Assembly (NCBI GenBank): GCA_009993885.1
Contig: JAACSN010000007.1
Coordinates: 47,069 to 111,068 of the forward strand
Source of the DNA: Alphaproteobacteria bacterium
GTDB taxonomy: Bacteria; Pseudomonadota; Alphaproteobacteria; Caedimonadales; UBA9215
DNA: 64,000 nt
Reading direction: 5' to 3'
Shown here in pieces: positions 1 through 8,980 of this stretch. How positions within the stretch are numbered: the stretch's first letter is position 1; each line of letters begins with the position of its first letter. The position numbers were made by a program, and so were the translations under genes. Below the pieces are notes generated by a model. That model worked only from the letters and a program-made list of their open reading frames with translations. It was not told where the DNA came from and did not search any database.

Positions 1-133
1 ATTGTTGTAACGTCAGAAGATTGCTCCGGATCAGGTGATCGTGGTAATTAAAGGAAATGGCGGGATCTTCCCGGGGATAGGCCGTTTCTTCTTGTTGTTC
101 GGCATAGGTGTTTTGTGCTGCGTTTGACGTCAT
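1..133 (-). CDS. N-terminal fragment of an unknown protein
   Basis: An open frame of 44 codons reads leftward out of the window from an ATG at 133, beginning MTSNAAQNTYAEQQ. An AGGGA ribosome-binding site lies five bases before the ATG. The visible part is hydrophilic with no signal peptide or membrane segment. It is divergent from the response regulator that follows, so the two share the 134-274 upstream region. I do not recognise the family; the rest of the gene lies outside the window. Confidence 0.5.
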   Translation of the reverse strand, partial: MTSNAAQNTYAEQQEETAYPREDPAISFNYHDHLIRSNLLTLQQ

Positions 134-274
134 ATTTTCCCTGCTTTTTTATTTAAATGGTACGAGCTTTGTTTATGGTTTTCAACTTGATAGTTTTTTA
201 AATATATTTTACAATGACAGTAGGTATTACGTAACCCTTTCATGTTTATGTGCGAAAGGTGCAGGGTGGAATCA

Positions 275-649
275 ATGACACATATTCTTTTGGTCGAAGA
301 TAATGAAATGAATCGTGACATGCTCTCAAGACGCCTTGAGCGTAAGGGGTTTGAAATCAGCATTGCCGTTGATGGCGAAGAGGGCGTAGCGAAAGCTCTC
401 TGCGTTAAGCCGGATCTTATTTTAATGGATATGAGTCTGCCTAAAATTGACGGGTGGGAGGCTACTCGTCGAGTCAAGTCCAATCCCGAAACAGCCTCTA
501 TTCCTATCATTGCTCTAACAGCCCATGCCATGGCCGAAGATCGTGAAAAAGCATTGGCAGCAGGATGTGACGAGTATGATACGAAGCCCGTTGAGCTTCC
601 TCGGTTACTTGAAAAAATTCAAAGAATGCTTGACGGGCTAAAGAGCTAA
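275..649 (+). CDS. DivK-like single-domain response regulator
   Basis: A 124-residue protein that is only a CheY-like receiver domain. The acidic pocket is E8/D9, the phosphoacceptor D52 (in LILMDMSLP), the Thr in ALTAHAM and the conserved Lys104 (TKPVE) are all present, so it should be phosphorylatable. No output domain follows, as in DivK, which relays phosphoryl groups in the alphaproteobacterial cell-cycle network. An upstream ATG exists at 242, but ATG 275 has a GGGTGGA ribosome-binding site and gives the normal family length. The next gene encodes a GGDEF protein, the same divK-pleD style neighbourhood seen in other alphaproteobacteria. The exact orthology to DivK is inferred. Confidence 0.85.
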   Translation: MTHILLVEDNEMNRDMLSRRLERKGFEISIAVDGEEGVAKALCVKPDLILMDMSLPKIDGWEATRRVKSNPETASIPIIALTAHAMAEDREKALAAGCDEYDTKPVELPRLLEKIQRMLDGLKS

Positions 650-661
650 TGAGAGCCGGAA

Positions 662-695
662 CCTTGAGTTTCATATGAGGGGTTGAAACTCAAGG
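662..695 (+). other. Perfect 11-bp intercistronic hairpin
   Basis: CCTTGAGTTTC at 662-672 is perfectly complementary to GAAACTCAAGG at 685-695, with a 12-base loop. It sits between the receiver gene and the GGDEF gene and has no T-run after it, so it does not look like a simple terminator. It may stabilise or attenuate the bicistronic message. Confidence 0.55.
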
Positions 696-737
696 GGAAA
701 GTTAAGTGACGGCGTTGAAATATAAACAGGAAAACAT

Positions 738-2558
738 ATGTCAGTTGTTGATTATACCCCCCCAAATAAGGCTAAGGTCTACTTTCTTTCTACCCTTGGA
801 AAAATTGATTCGGATTTCAAGAATATCCTTTTAAGTCTTTCTCGGTTTAAAAAAAATAGTGCTGTTCTTCAGAATGAGCAAATTCAAGCAGATGTTCAAA
901 GCATTCAAAAGGGAGCGGATACGTTTCAGGAGCTTCTGAATTCTTGTTCTTTGCCGGAAACTCAAGATAGGCTTTTAGAAAGCAATCGTTTGAGAGAAAT
1001 TCGCCATGATATGCGGACAGCCGTCGGGGTTATATCGGGATATGCCGAGCTCGTTCAAGATGCTTTGGAAGAATTAGAAGGGGGAGAAAAAGCTGTTGCG
1101 GCCGTCATAGAGCTTCAGAAAAAGACCAATGAGCTTTTGGCGGTGATTGAGTGCTTTACTTTGGAAGAGAAAACCGTTGAGATTACCGAGGATGAAGAGG
1201 ATATTCGTTTATATATGCCGGCTCTTGTAACGGGGAGCGTTCTGATCGTTGATGACAGTTCTCAAAAAAGAGAGCTTTTATCACGAAAATTAAAAAAAGT
1301 AGGTCATACCGTCAAGATTATTGAGGACGGCGTAAAGGCTCTTGAGTATTTGAAAGAGGCAACACCGGATATTATTTTATTAGATCTTTTTATGCCTGAG
1401 ATGAACGGCGATAAAGTTCTGCAGATTATTAAACAAAACGAGCGCTTGAAAGACATCCCCGTCCTTGTGATTTCTTCTTCCAGTGATATGGATAATGTCG
1501 TTAATTGTATTCGTCTTGGGGCGGACGATTATCTTCCGATGCCTGTGGACAACACTCTTTTACAGGCTCGTATTAATTCTTGCTTAGTTAAAAAGGCAAC
1601 ACGAGATCGAGAACAGAAAATATTATCCGAACTGAACAAGTCCCGTCAACTTTTGGCCACAGCTATCGAGAATATTGCCGAGGGTTTTGCTCTCTTTGAT
1701 GCTGAGGATGTTTTGCTTATCTATAATAGTCGTTTTAGAGAACTTTATCCTAGTGTTAAATCCCTTGGCGGTTCGGGTATCACCTATGAAGAATTGATTC
1801 GAGAGAATATCCGGTTGGGCGTTTACCAAGTGGAGCGTCGAGAACTATGTCCCGAGAACAATATTTGTCTAAATAACAAAGAAATTGAAGACTGGGTTTC
1901 TGTTAAGGTCGGTCGTCACAATAATCCGACGAAGCCCTATGTGGATCTCTTATCCACGGGGGTTTGGGTGGAAGTGATTGAGAATAAAATTCCCGAAGGC
2001 GGTACGGTTTCTATTCACAAAGATGTTTCCGAAGGGAAAAAGAAAGAGAAGCACCTTGAATATCTCGCCCTGCACGACGGATTGACAGGGCTTGCAAATC
2101 GTAAAAAGTTTGACGAAGCGTTGAGAGACTTTTTTGAAAAAGCTCAAGAAACTAACGCTACATTCGGTGTTGCTTTTTTTGATCTTGACGGCTTTAAGGT
2201 TGTTAATGATACCCTCGGACATGATTTTGGTGATTTTTTGTTGAAAGAAGTTTCGCAAAAATTAGTGCAAAGCGTACGAGAATCTGATTTGGTGGCACGT
2301 TTTGGCGGAGATGAATTTGCCGCCCTTGTGACACATATTTCTTCAGAAGAAGATCTGGTTCACGTGGCAAAACGTTGCCTTGATGCGATTGGAACCCGCG
2401 TTGAAAAAGAGGGGATGGTGGCTGATTTTGGCGTCAGTATAGGTCTGGCCTTGTATCCCGATGCCGGAAAAACGCCGGAGGAACTTTTGAAAAAGGCAGA
2501 TGCAGCCATGTATGAGGCCAAAAAATCCGGTAAGGGAACTTATCGTATTGCAATTTAG
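738..2558 (+). CDS. Diguanylate cyclase with HisKA-like, receiver, PAS and GGDEF domains
   Basis: A 606-residue cytoplasmic protein predicted to make cyclic di-GMP. Residues 85-110 resemble a histidine-kinase H-box (REIRHDMRT, His90) but no ATPase domain follows. Residues 168-285 form a receiver with D172/D173 and phosphoacceptor D216. The usual receiver Lys is a Met (M268 in DYLPMPVD), so signalling through phosphorylation may be altered. Residues 303-430 look like a PAS domain (LATAIENIAEGFALFD). Residues 440-605 are a GGDEF domain with an intact GGDEF signature (523-527) and an RESD inhibitory site (514-517) exactly five residues upstream, so product inhibition is likely. No EAL domain is present. 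It resembles PleD in role but not in domain order. A run of seven C residues lies at codons 7-9. Confidence 0.88.
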   Translation: MSVVDYTPPNKAKVYFLSTLGKIDSDFKNILLSLSRFKKNSAVLQNEQIQADVQSIQKGADTFQELLNSCSLPETQDRLLESNRLREIRHDMRTAVGVISGYAELVQDALEELEGGEKAVAAVIELQKKTNELLAVIECFTLEEKTVEITEDEEDIRLYMPALVTGSVLIVDDSSQKRELLSRKLKKVGHTVKIIEDGVKALEYLKEATPDIILLDLFMPEMNGDKVLQIIKQNERLKDIPVLVISSSSDMDNVVNCIRLGADDYLPMPVDNTLLQARINSCLVKKATRDREQKILSELNKSRQLLATAIENIAEGFALFDAEDVLLIYNSRFRELYPSVKSLGGSGITYEELIRENIRLGVYQVERRELCPENNICLNNKEIEDWVSVKVGRHNNPTKPYVDLLSTGVWVEVIENKIPEGGTVSIHKDVSEGKKKEKHLEYLALHDGLTGLANRKKFDEALRDFFEKAQETNATFGVAFFDLDGFKVVNDTLGHDFGDFLLKEVSQKLVQSVRESDLVARFGGDEFAALVTHISSEEDLVHVAKRCLDAIGTRVEKEGMVADFGVSIGLALYPDAGKTPEELLKKADAAMYEAKKSGKGTYRIAI

Positions 2559-2733
2559 GACGCCCGCAGAGTTTAAAAAGCTTTTTTTTTCAGAGCCTTT
2601 TGTGATTTTTAGAAATGCTTTTAAAAAGTAGCGGTCAATTAAAAATAATAGAGGGGTTAGGATCATTCCCTTTACTATTTCCTTTTAAAATGCCTTAAAA
2701 TCTTCTATGCTGCTTTATTAAGTGAGCTCTAAT

Positions 2734-4581
2734 ATGGTAACGTTTTCATCCGGCTTTTTAGATCAAATTAGACGACGTATCTCCTTGGCTGATGTTATAG
2801 GGCGTTATACCGTTGTGCAAAAACGCGGTTCTAATTTGACGGCTTGCTGCCCCTTTCACAACGAAAAATCCCCTTCCTTTTATATTTATGAAGAAGACGG
2901 CCATTACCACTGCTATGGGTGCAAGGCGCACGGAGATGTCTTTTCTTTCCTGATGGAGAAAAAAGGGGTTGCTTTTCCTGAGGCGGTAGAAGAACTTGCA
3001 GGCCAAGCGGGACTTCAAATTCCTCAAAACGAGGGCGATTCCGAAGCGGATCGACGTGCCCGAGCCGAAAGTGAGCTTTTTTATGAAATTTTGGAAAAAA
3101 CAGCTCAATTTTATGAAAAACAATTGTTAAGTAACGGCGGTGTTGTTGCTAAAAAATACATTGACAATCGGGGGGTTACCCTTCAAACACAAAAGACTTT
3201 TCGCTTGGGTTATGCTCCGCGCGGAAACGTGTTGCACCGTTATCTCTCTAAACTCGGTTACAAAACGCCTGTGCTTCAAAAACTTGGTCTTGTTCAAGAA
3301 TCACGGGATCGCTCGGGGGAGTTTTATGATTATTTTAGAGATCGGCTGATGTTTCCCGTTTGGGATAAACGAGGACGTGTTATCGCCTTTGGCGGTCGTA
3401 TTCTCGGTACGGGAAACCCTAAATATATCAATTCTCCCGAAACACCTTTATTCCATAAGGGGAATGTTATTTACGGGTATCATTTGGCAAAGCAGGTAAA
3501 AACTCAAGATAAAACCGCCCCGCTTATTTGTTGTGAGGGGTATATGGATGTGATTGCCCTGCATCAAGGAGGTTTTCAAGGGGCTGTTGCGCCAAACGGA
3601 ACGTCTATTACGGAAAACCAATTAGAGCTTTTATGGAAGCTGGATCATGAGCCGATTATTTGTTTGGATGGTGATAAGGCAGGTGAAGAAGCGGCTTTAA
3701 GGGCTTTGAAAGTAGCACTCCCTTTCCTTGAAGTAGGTAAAAGTTTGCGTTTTGTGTCCTTGCCTGCCGGAGAAGATCCCGATAGTTTGCTCCGGGCCGG
3801 TAAAAAAGAGTTGTTGAAAAATTTGTATGACACGGCCTTGCCCCTCGTAGAAAAGCTTTGGCGCACGAGTGTTTCCGGAAAGTCTTTAGAGACACCGGAA
3901 CAAAAAGCGGCCTTGCGTCAGGAAATTTTTTCTCTCTTGGGGGCCATCAAAAATAATAGCATACGCAAGAGCTATGAATTTGATGCCAATGATCGCTTAA
4001 GAGCTTATATGCGTCAACTGTCCCATAATAAATACGGCCAAAATAAAGGAGTTCGTTCTTTTTCAGGGTCGTATGCGAAAGGCCCTTCGTCTCAAATGAC
4101 GTCCCTGCACAGTGTGAATGCCAATGAAAGCCGTCTTAAAGCCCTTTTTGCAAGTTTGTTAAATTATCCGAGCCTTTTACCGGAGGTTGAGGGCGAGTTT
4201 ATGGAGCTTGTTTTGCTCAATCCGTCACTGATTGCGCTGCGAGAGGAAATGATTCATTATCTTTTTGAGGGGTTTGACCTTGACAAAGAGGCACTTAATA
4301 ACCATTTGTATAATAAGGGGTTAGGAGATACAGTAGAATCCATATGTAACCTTTTAACTTATACTCATGCTCTTTTTGCGCGCCCCTCAAAGGCGGAAAC
4401 TCCCGAAGTTCGAGAGAATGTTCTTGAAAATTGGCGCAAAGTCTGGCATTTTTGTCAGGGCAAGAGTGCCTTGGAACAAGATTTGAAATCAGCAGAGAGG
4501 CAATTGGCAAGCGCTTCAACATCTGAGAATTTTAGTAAAGTAAAGCGCCTCCAAGAGGAGTTAGCGCGTTTAAAGAGTTAA
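2734..4581 (+). CDS. dnaG: DNA primase DnaG
   Basis: Synthesises RNA primers at the replication fork. The 615-residue protein has the CHC2 zinc-binding domain with ligands C39, H42, C60 and C63, a TOPRIM core with CCEGYMDVIA and CLDGDKAGEEA (acidic metal-binding residues), and a C-terminal helical region that normally binds the DnaB helicase. I chose ATG 2734 because an AAGTGAG ribosome-binding site precedes it and the protein then begins close to the family consensus; a GTG at 2722 in the same frame would add four residues. It is followed after about 30 bases by rpoD with no terminator between, so the two form the usual macromolecular-synthesis pair, here without rpsU. Confidence 0.97.
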   Translation: MVTFSSGFLDQIRRRISLADVIGRYTVVQKRGSNLTACCPFHNEKSPSFYIYEEDGHYHCYGCKAHGDVFSFLMEKKGVAFPEAVEELAGQAGLQIPQNEGDSEADRRARAESELFYEILEKTAQFYEKQLLSNGGVVAKKYIDNRGVTLQTQKTFRLGYAPRGNVLHRYLSKLGYKTPVLQKLGLVQESRDRSGEFYDYFRDRLMFPVWDKRGRVIAFGGRILGTGNPKYINSPETPLFHKGNVIYGYHLAKQVKTQDKTAPLICCEGYMDVIALHQGGFQGAVAPNGTSITENQLELLWKLDHEPIICLDGDKAGEEAALRALKVALPFLEVGKSLRFVSLPAGEDPDSLLRAGKKELLKNLYDTALPLVEKLWRTSVSGKSLETPEQKAALRQEIFSLLGAIKNNSIRKSYEFDANDRLRAYMRQLSHNKYGQNKGVRSFSGSYAKGPSSQMTSLHSVNANESRLKALFASLLNYPSLLPEVEGEFMELVLLNPSLIALREEMIHYLFEGFDLDKEALNNHLYNKGLGDTVESICNLLTYTHALFARPSKAETPEVRENVLENWRKVWHFCQGKSALEQDLKSAERQLASASTSENFSKVKRLQEELARLKS

Positions 4582-4614
4582 CCTTTTTTTTATTGTAAAG
4601 TAATGAGGATCACC

Positions 4615-6666
4615 GTGGCACGACCGAAGTCTACAGCTAGAAAAGAAAATGATACCCTTGACGATAACTCGGAAGCCTTCGAGGGAAAGGATGCTGCAAA
4701 GCATGAAATCCAAAAGCTTCTCGCAAAGGGTCGTGAGCGTGGTCAATTAACCTATGAAGAGGTTAATAAAGCCCTGCCTCAGGATGAAATGAGTTCTGAG
4801 CAAATCGAAGATATTATGGCTACCATTACGGATATGGGCATTAACATTATTGATGAAGCTGATGATGTTGATGATATTCCTGCTATTGATGAAATTGATA
4901 GTTCCAAGAAAACGTTAGTCCTTGACGGCGATGATGATGATCTTCCGGATGATGATATTGACGATGATAAGGATGAGTCCGAGTCAAGTGATCCGAGCGG
5001 CAATATTTCGGAAACAGAAGCGGGACGAACAGATGATCCCGTGCGTCTTTATTTGCGTGAAATGGGGAAAGTTGAACTTCTTTCCCGTGAAGGTGAGATT
5101 GAAATTGCAAAGCGTATCGAGGCCGGCCGTGAGATGATGATCGAGTCCATTTGCGAGAGCCCTTTAACCATACAAGCTCTTATTGAATGGCGTGATGCTC
5201 TTGTGGACGAACAGCTTTTGTTGCGTGATGTTATTGATCTTGGCGATACCTACTCTGCCGGAGAGGAAGATTCGGACGGCAGTAGCGATGAGACGGCAGC
5301 CCAAGAAGGCGATACCGATAAAGATGAGAAATCCGATGAAAAAACGTCTAAATCCGACGAAGTAGACGATGACGAAGACGAAGATGAGGATGCTCAAGAA
5401 ACAACGTCTTTATCCGAAATGGAAGAAGAGCTTAAACCTCAGGTTCTGGAGCTTTTCGACAAAATTGCAATAACCTATGACAAGATGAGCAAGGTCCAAA
5501 ACAAGCGTCTTAAAGCTGTGCAAGACGGTAAAGATACGAATGATAAAGATGATGTAACTTATAAAAAATATAAGGCTGAACTTGTTGTTCTTATGGGTGA
5601 AGTACGACTTAATAATTTTCGCATCGAACAGCTGGTCGATCAGCTATACCAACTTAACCGCAAGCTTTTAGGCCTGGAAACAAAGCTTTTGCGATTCGCA
5701 ACAGATTGCGGTGTGGAGCGTGAAGTGTTTTTAAAAGAGTATACGGGGCAAGAGGTTGATCCGAACTGGTTGGCAGATCTTGACAAGAAAAATGAAAGTT
5801 GGAAACAGTTTGTTCAACAACATGGCGAAGAAGTTCAGGAAATTCGTGAGAAGATTTCCGATCTCTCCCAACTTGCCGGCATTAGTATTTCGGAATTCAA
5901 GCGCATTGCTCAAACCGTAAAACGGGGTGAGCGTCGCTCGAACGTTGCTAAGAAGGAAATGATTGAAGCTAACTTGCGCCTTGTGATTTCTATTGCGAAA
6001 AAATATACCAATCGTGGATTGCAATTTTTGGATTTGATTCAAGAAGGCAATATCGGATTGATGAAAGCCGTTGATAAATTTGAATATCGCCGGGGTTATA
6101 AATTCTCAACCTATGCCACATGGTGGATTCGACAAGCAATTACGCGTTCTATTGCCGATCAAGCCAGAACGATCCGTATTCCCGTTCATATGATCGAAAC
6201 GATCAATAAATTGGTACGCACATCTCGTCAAATGCTTCATGAAATCGGCCGTGAGCCTACACCGGAAGAGCTTTCTAAGAAACTGCTTATGCCCGTTGAT
6301 AAGGTGCGCAAAGTTCTTAAAATTGCAAAAGAGCCTATCAGTCTTGAGACACCTATCGGGGATGAAGAAGACGGATCTTTGGGAGATTTTATCGAAGATA
6401 AAAATGCGATTATTCCTATTGATTCTGCTGTGAATTCTAACTTACGCGGTGCTACAACAAAGGTTTTGGCAAGCCTGACACCTCGCGAAGAGCGGGTTTT
6501 GCGTATGCGTTTTGGTATCGGTATGAATACGGATCACACCCTTGAAGAAGTCGGACAGCAGTTTTCTGTGACAAGAGAACGTATTCGTCAAATCGAAGCT
6601 AAGGCTCTGCGGAAATTGAAACACCCAAGCCGCTCTCGTAAGTTGCGTAGCTTTTTAGACAGTTAG
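4615..6666 (+). CDS. rpoD: RNA polymerase primary sigma factor RpoD (sigma-70)
   Basis: The housekeeping sigma factor that directs RNA polymerase to -35/-10 promoters. Region 1.2 ([19 protein letters not shown]), region 2 ([20 protein letters not shown], then [20 protein letters not shown]), region 3 and region 4 with its helix-turn-helix ([20 protein letters not shown]) are all intact. Two very acidic stretches stand out, one before region 1.2 and one within the non-conserved region, both rich in Asp, Glu and Ser. GTG 4615 is preferred because a GAGGA ribosome-binding site lies five bases upstream; an in-frame ATG at 4603 lacks one. Cotranscribed with dnaG and closed by a strong terminator. 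Confidence 0.96.
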   Translation: MARPKSTARKENDTLDDNSEAFEGKDAAKHEIQKLLAKGRERGQLTYEEVNKALPQDEMSSEQIEDIMATITDMGINIIDEADDVDDIPAIDEIDSSKKTLVLDGDDDDLPDDDIDDDKDESESSDPSGNISETEAGRTDDPVRLYLREMGKVELLSREGEIEIAKRIEAGREMMIESICESPLTIQALIEWRDALVDEQLLLRDVIDLGDTYSAGEEDSDGSSDETAAQEGDTDKDEKSDEKTSKSDEVDDDEDEDEDAQETTSLSEMEEELKPQVLELFDKIAITYDKMSKVQNKRLKAVQDGKDTNDKDDVTYKKYKAELVVLMGEVRLNNFRIEQLVDQLYQLNRKLLGLETKLLRFATDCGVEREVFLKEYTGQEVDPNWLADLDKKNESWKQFVQQHGEEVQEIREKISDLSQLAGISISEFKRIAQTVKRGERRSNVAKKEMIEANLRLVISIAKKYTNRGLQFLDLIQEGNIGLMKAVDKFEYRRGYKFSTYATWWIRQAITRSIADQARTIRIPVHMIETINKLVRTSRQMLHEIGREPTPEELSKKLLMPVDKVRKVLKIAKEPISLETPIGDEEDGSLGDFIEDKNAIIPIDSAVNSNLRGATTKVLASLTPREERVLRMRFGIGMNTDHTLEEVGQQFSVTRERIRQIEAKALRKLKHPSRSRKLRSFLDS

Positions 6667-6698
6667 TTTTTAAAAGTAACAGAGTCATGAAAAATTCT

Positions 6699-6731
6699 AT
6701 AAGGCCTTCTTTCGGAGGCCTTATTTTTTTA
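6699..6731 (+). terminator. Rho-independent terminator of dnaG-rpoD
   Basis: A 9-bp stem, ATAAGGCCT at 6699-6707 with AGGCCTTAT at 6716-6724, encloses an 8-base loop and runs directly into a T tract. It lies 32 bases after the rpoD stop and overlaps the 3' end of the convergent gene. Confidence 0.9.
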
Positions 6732-7151
6732 TAAGTTGTTTGGAGCTTTCAAATAAAATATATAGTGAAAAGTGTTTATGAGTTCAAGATCGGACTTTCT
6801 TTCTGCCTGTACGGTGTATGTCGCAAATCGAAGGTTTCCGCAAACATTTCCGTTTAAACCGCTCTCATCAAGGAGCTTAACAATAAAATTATATCGGGTA
6901 GGATGCCATATAAATGTTAAAATCTGTTTGGCATCGCAGGCCCAGGTGAAATGCCATGCTTGGTTGTTTAAGGTCAATAAATAGTCTTCGGTTAGATTGG
7001 TCGGGATATGTTGAATATCGTTGTAGGTGAGGTAAGGGGCGCGATAAACGATAACGTCGTTTTCATTGTTGACGCTTTTGTGGTTAGAGCATTGAGAAGG
7101 TGTCGCGATAATTAACGCTATAAAAAAGAATAGAAAGTTAATAGCTTTCAT
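6729..7151 (-). CDS. Exported protein of unknown function
   Basis: A 140-residue protein with a clear Sec signal peptide (MKAINFLFFFIALIIATPSQC, cleavage or lipid attachment around residue 20). The mature part contains two further Cys residues (in ACDAK and NVCGN) that could form a disulfide, and the rest is beta-rich with many aromatic residues. The Cys of the signal region is not preceded by a good lipobox. I do not recognise the family. It converges on rpoD, sharing its terminator region, and a compact inverted repeat lies 36 bases upstream of its start. Confidence 0.6.
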   Translation of the reverse strand: MKAINFLFFFIALIIATPSQCSNHKSVNNENDVIVYRAPYLTYNDIQHIPTNLTEDYLLTLNNQAWHFTWACDAKQILTFIWHPTRYNFIVKLLDESGLNGNVCGNLRFATYTVQAERKSDLELINTFHYIFYLKAPNNL

Positions 7152-7186
7152 TTTGATCGTCCTTTTATTTTTTTGTTAGGTTGCCG

Positions 7187-7218
7187 TATCAAATTGATAG
7201 GATAAATCCTATTTGATA
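7187..7218. promoter_or_regulatory. Nested inverted repeat upstream of the exported protein
   Basis: TATCAAAT at 7187-7194 pairs with ATTTGATA at 7211-7218, and inside it AGGAT at 7199-7203 pairs with ATCCT at 7206-7210; the only asymmetry is a four-base bulge (TGAT). The near-perfect dyad suggests either a repressor operator or a hairpin in the leader of the gene that starts at 7151. Confidence 0.4.
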
Positions 7219-7316
7219 GAACCGGAGCAAGCTGTCAAGTTTAATTTCTCATGAAAGTGGTCAAGTTGGAAAATTCATGAAGAGGGAGAATAAATTAATC
7301 TTTTGAGGCAAGGTTT

Positions 7317-8246
7317 TTATTGTGTAAAGAAATAAGGTTTTCGTTTGTCTTTTCCGGCCTTGGTATTTCCGTTGGAGTAGATGAGTGTATTTAATTGTTT
7401 GGCATTCAGTTGTTGGATGGTTGGGATTTCTATGGTTCGATTGTTTTGTTTTTCTTTTTTTTGCCTTTCTTCTTGTAGGTCGCTAACCGTTAGCACATCT
7501 TCTTGTTTTTTTGGGGAATGATCCTCGTCGTTTCGATAAACCGCCGGTTCTTTAGGGTGGATAATCTCATAACCTGTTTGACGGGTAGCCGGATTTTTAT
7601 TTAAAGGTCGTAAGAGTCGTTTGGATTGCTCGCTCATTTGTGCGACTAAAATAGAAGGTTCTTGTTGATTTTTCCTTTGCTCATGGCGTACTTTTTGCCA
7701 TTTTTTGTATACTTTATGGCGATAGGGTGTTTGATGTTTTAGGGTTGCCGAATGATAATGACCGACGGCTTTTGTCCAAGACCCGTGTTGCCGGCGCAAT
7801 TCCATTAAAAATTTTGCAGCATAATCAACATTTCGGCGGGGATCCATCATATAGGTCGGTGACCTAAATTCAGCACCGTGATGGCGGTAATTAACTTGCA
7901 TGCATCCCACATCAATATTCAACTTTCCCGCTTCCAAATGCTTGTTGAGGGACTTTACGGCATCGGTTTTCGTCTTGTAATATTCGGGTTTTCCGTTGAC
8001 GTTAATGACCCAAGGCCATGCCACAAGATCCTCATGTCCCGTTGTTTTTTTTCCGGACTCAATAATAGAAATTGCCGAAAGAAGGCCCGGGGGAATATTA
8101 TTGGCTTTCTCTGCCCTTGCAATTTGCTTTTGGCATAAAAAAGCCGCACTCTTTTCCGTTGCCAAGGCAAAAGAGTGTGAGAAGGCGATTAGAAAACCGC
8201 TCAAAAAGATTTTTTGATAAAGTCTCATTCTAAAAGTGTAAGACAT
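7317..8246 (-). CDS. Exported lytic transglycosylase (SLT domain)
   Basis: A 309-residue protein with an N-terminal signal peptide ending near FALA, followed by a lysozyme-like SLT domain (about residues 35-190). The catalytic Glu is in LLSAISIIESG, and the downstream MQVNYRHHG and AAKFLMELR segments match family motifs. It should cleave peptidoglycan in the periplasm, either for wall turnover or to open a path for a trans-envelope machine, as VirB1-type enzymes do. The C-terminal 120 residues are charged, low in complexity and not recognised. An in-frame ATG at 8228 would give a shorter and equally plausible signal peptide; neither start has a good ribosome-binding site. Confidence 0.85.
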   Translation of the reverse strand: MSYTFRMRLYQKIFLSGFLIAFSHSFALATEKSAAFLCQKQIARAEKANNIPPGLLSAISIIESGKKTTGHEDLVAWPWVINVNGKPEYYKTKTDAVKSLNKHLEAGKLNIDVGCMQVNYRHHGAEFRSPTYMMDPRRNVDYAAKFLMELRRQHGSWTKAVGHYHSATLKHQTPYRHKVYKKWQKVRHEQRKNQQEPSILVAQMSEQSKRLLRPLNKNPATRQTGYEIIHPKEPAVYRNDEDHSPKKQEDVLTVSDLQEERQKKEKQNNRTIEIPTIQQLNAKQLNTLIYSNGNTKAGKDKRKPYFFTQ

Positions 8247-8301
8247 TTTATAATAAATTGTAAGTCTGTCGATTTAAGGATTTATTAAGCAGGGTCTGTT
8301 A

Positions 8302-8335
8302 AGGTACTCTTAAGGTAAGCGGTGCAAAAGTACCT
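8302..8335 (+). promoter_or_regulatory. Inverted repeat in the leader of the small membrane gene
   Basis: AGGTACT at 8302-8308 is the exact reverse complement of AGTACCT at 8329-8335, 21 bases before the start codon of the next gene. It could be an operator or a leader hairpin; nothing in the sequence decides between them. Confidence 0.3.
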
Positions 8336-8356
8336 ACATAAGAAAAAGAGGTTCCT

Positions 8357-8578
8357 ATGACAAAAAAAGAAGATGACAAAAATACGGGACGTAAAGTAAG
8401 AATCAAAAAAGTTGGCCTTCGGACTAAAATTATTATGCTTCTTGCATTTATTTTATTGCTTATTTTCCTATTTTTCTTTAACAAAGCAACCCTGAATAAT
8501 TTGATCCCCGTGGATTATATTGAGGATCCTTGGCCTTTTAAGCAGGCTTGTGAGGTGGCGTCTCCTCCTGCCGAATAA
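8357..8578 (+). CDS. Small single-span membrane protein
   Basis: A 73-residue protein with a strongly basic N-terminus, one hydrophobic segment at about residues 27-42 (IIMLLAFILLLIFLFFF) and a short C-terminal tail ending CEVASPPAE. The positive-inside rule puts the N-terminus in the cytoplasm. An AAGAGG ribosome-binding site precedes the ATG and a terminator follows the stop, which supports it as a real gene despite its size. The function is unknown. Confidence 0.6.
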   Translation: MTKKEDDKNTGRKVRIKKVGLRTKIIMLLAFILLLIFLFFFNKATLNNLIPVDYIEDPWPFKQACEVASPPAE

Positions 8579-8603
8579 AAAGAAGCAATCTATGAGACAT
8601 GCA

Positions 8604-8639
8604 AAAAAGACCGTTGTTTTAAGGAGTAACGGTCTTTTT
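8604..8639. terminator. Bidirectional terminator
   Basis: GACCGTT at 8609-8615 pairs with AACGGTC at 8628-8634, and flanking A5 and T5 tracts extend the stem to 12 bp. It lies between two convergent genes and carries a T run on both strands. Confidence 0.88.
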
Positions 8640-8659
8640 ACACCTTAGCGGTTTAATTA

Positions 8660-8893
8660 TTACTTTCCTTTGTCGCTATCGTCCATATTTTTACCGATAT
8701 AGTTTCCAAGGGCTGCGCCGCCCAAGGTTCCAAGACCTACGCCGACCAATTGGCCTGTACCGCCTCCGATTTGTGAGCCGATAAGACCGCCGCCAACAGC
8801 ACCAATGAGCGTGCCCCCTGTTTCCTTAGGCCCCATACTTTGGCAACCGGCCAGGAAAGCGACGGAAGTAATAGCTATGATTATATTTTTCAT
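8660..8893 (-). CDS. Glycine-zipper outer-membrane lipoprotein
   Basis: A 77-residue protein with a lipoprotein signal peptide (MKNIIIAITSVAFLAGC, lipobox LAGC). The mature part is dominated by glycine-zipper repeats (GGTLIGAVGGGLIGSQIGGG and GVGLGTLGGAALG), as in the rickettsial 17-kDa antigen and other small outer-membrane lipoproteins. It should be anchored in the outer membrane. ATG 8893 is chosen because a GGGAGG ribosome-binding site lies just upstream; an ATG at 8911 would spoil the signal peptide. Confidence 0.82.
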   Translation of the reverse strand: MKNIIIAITSVAFLAGCQSMGPKETGGTLIGAVGGGLIGSQIGGGTGQLVGVGLGTLGGAALGNYIGKNMDDSDKGK

Positions 8894-8980
8894 AATAACC
8901 TCCCATGTCATACTATATATTATAACATGAAAATTGTTATTTATTCATTAATATGTTGCTTATTAAGTATGTATTTTATG

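Noticed and set aside
4779..5397. Several short open frames opposite the acidic stretches of rpoD
   Set aside because: They arise from GAT/GAA-rich codons, which read as Ser- or Ile/Phe-rich strings on the other strand.
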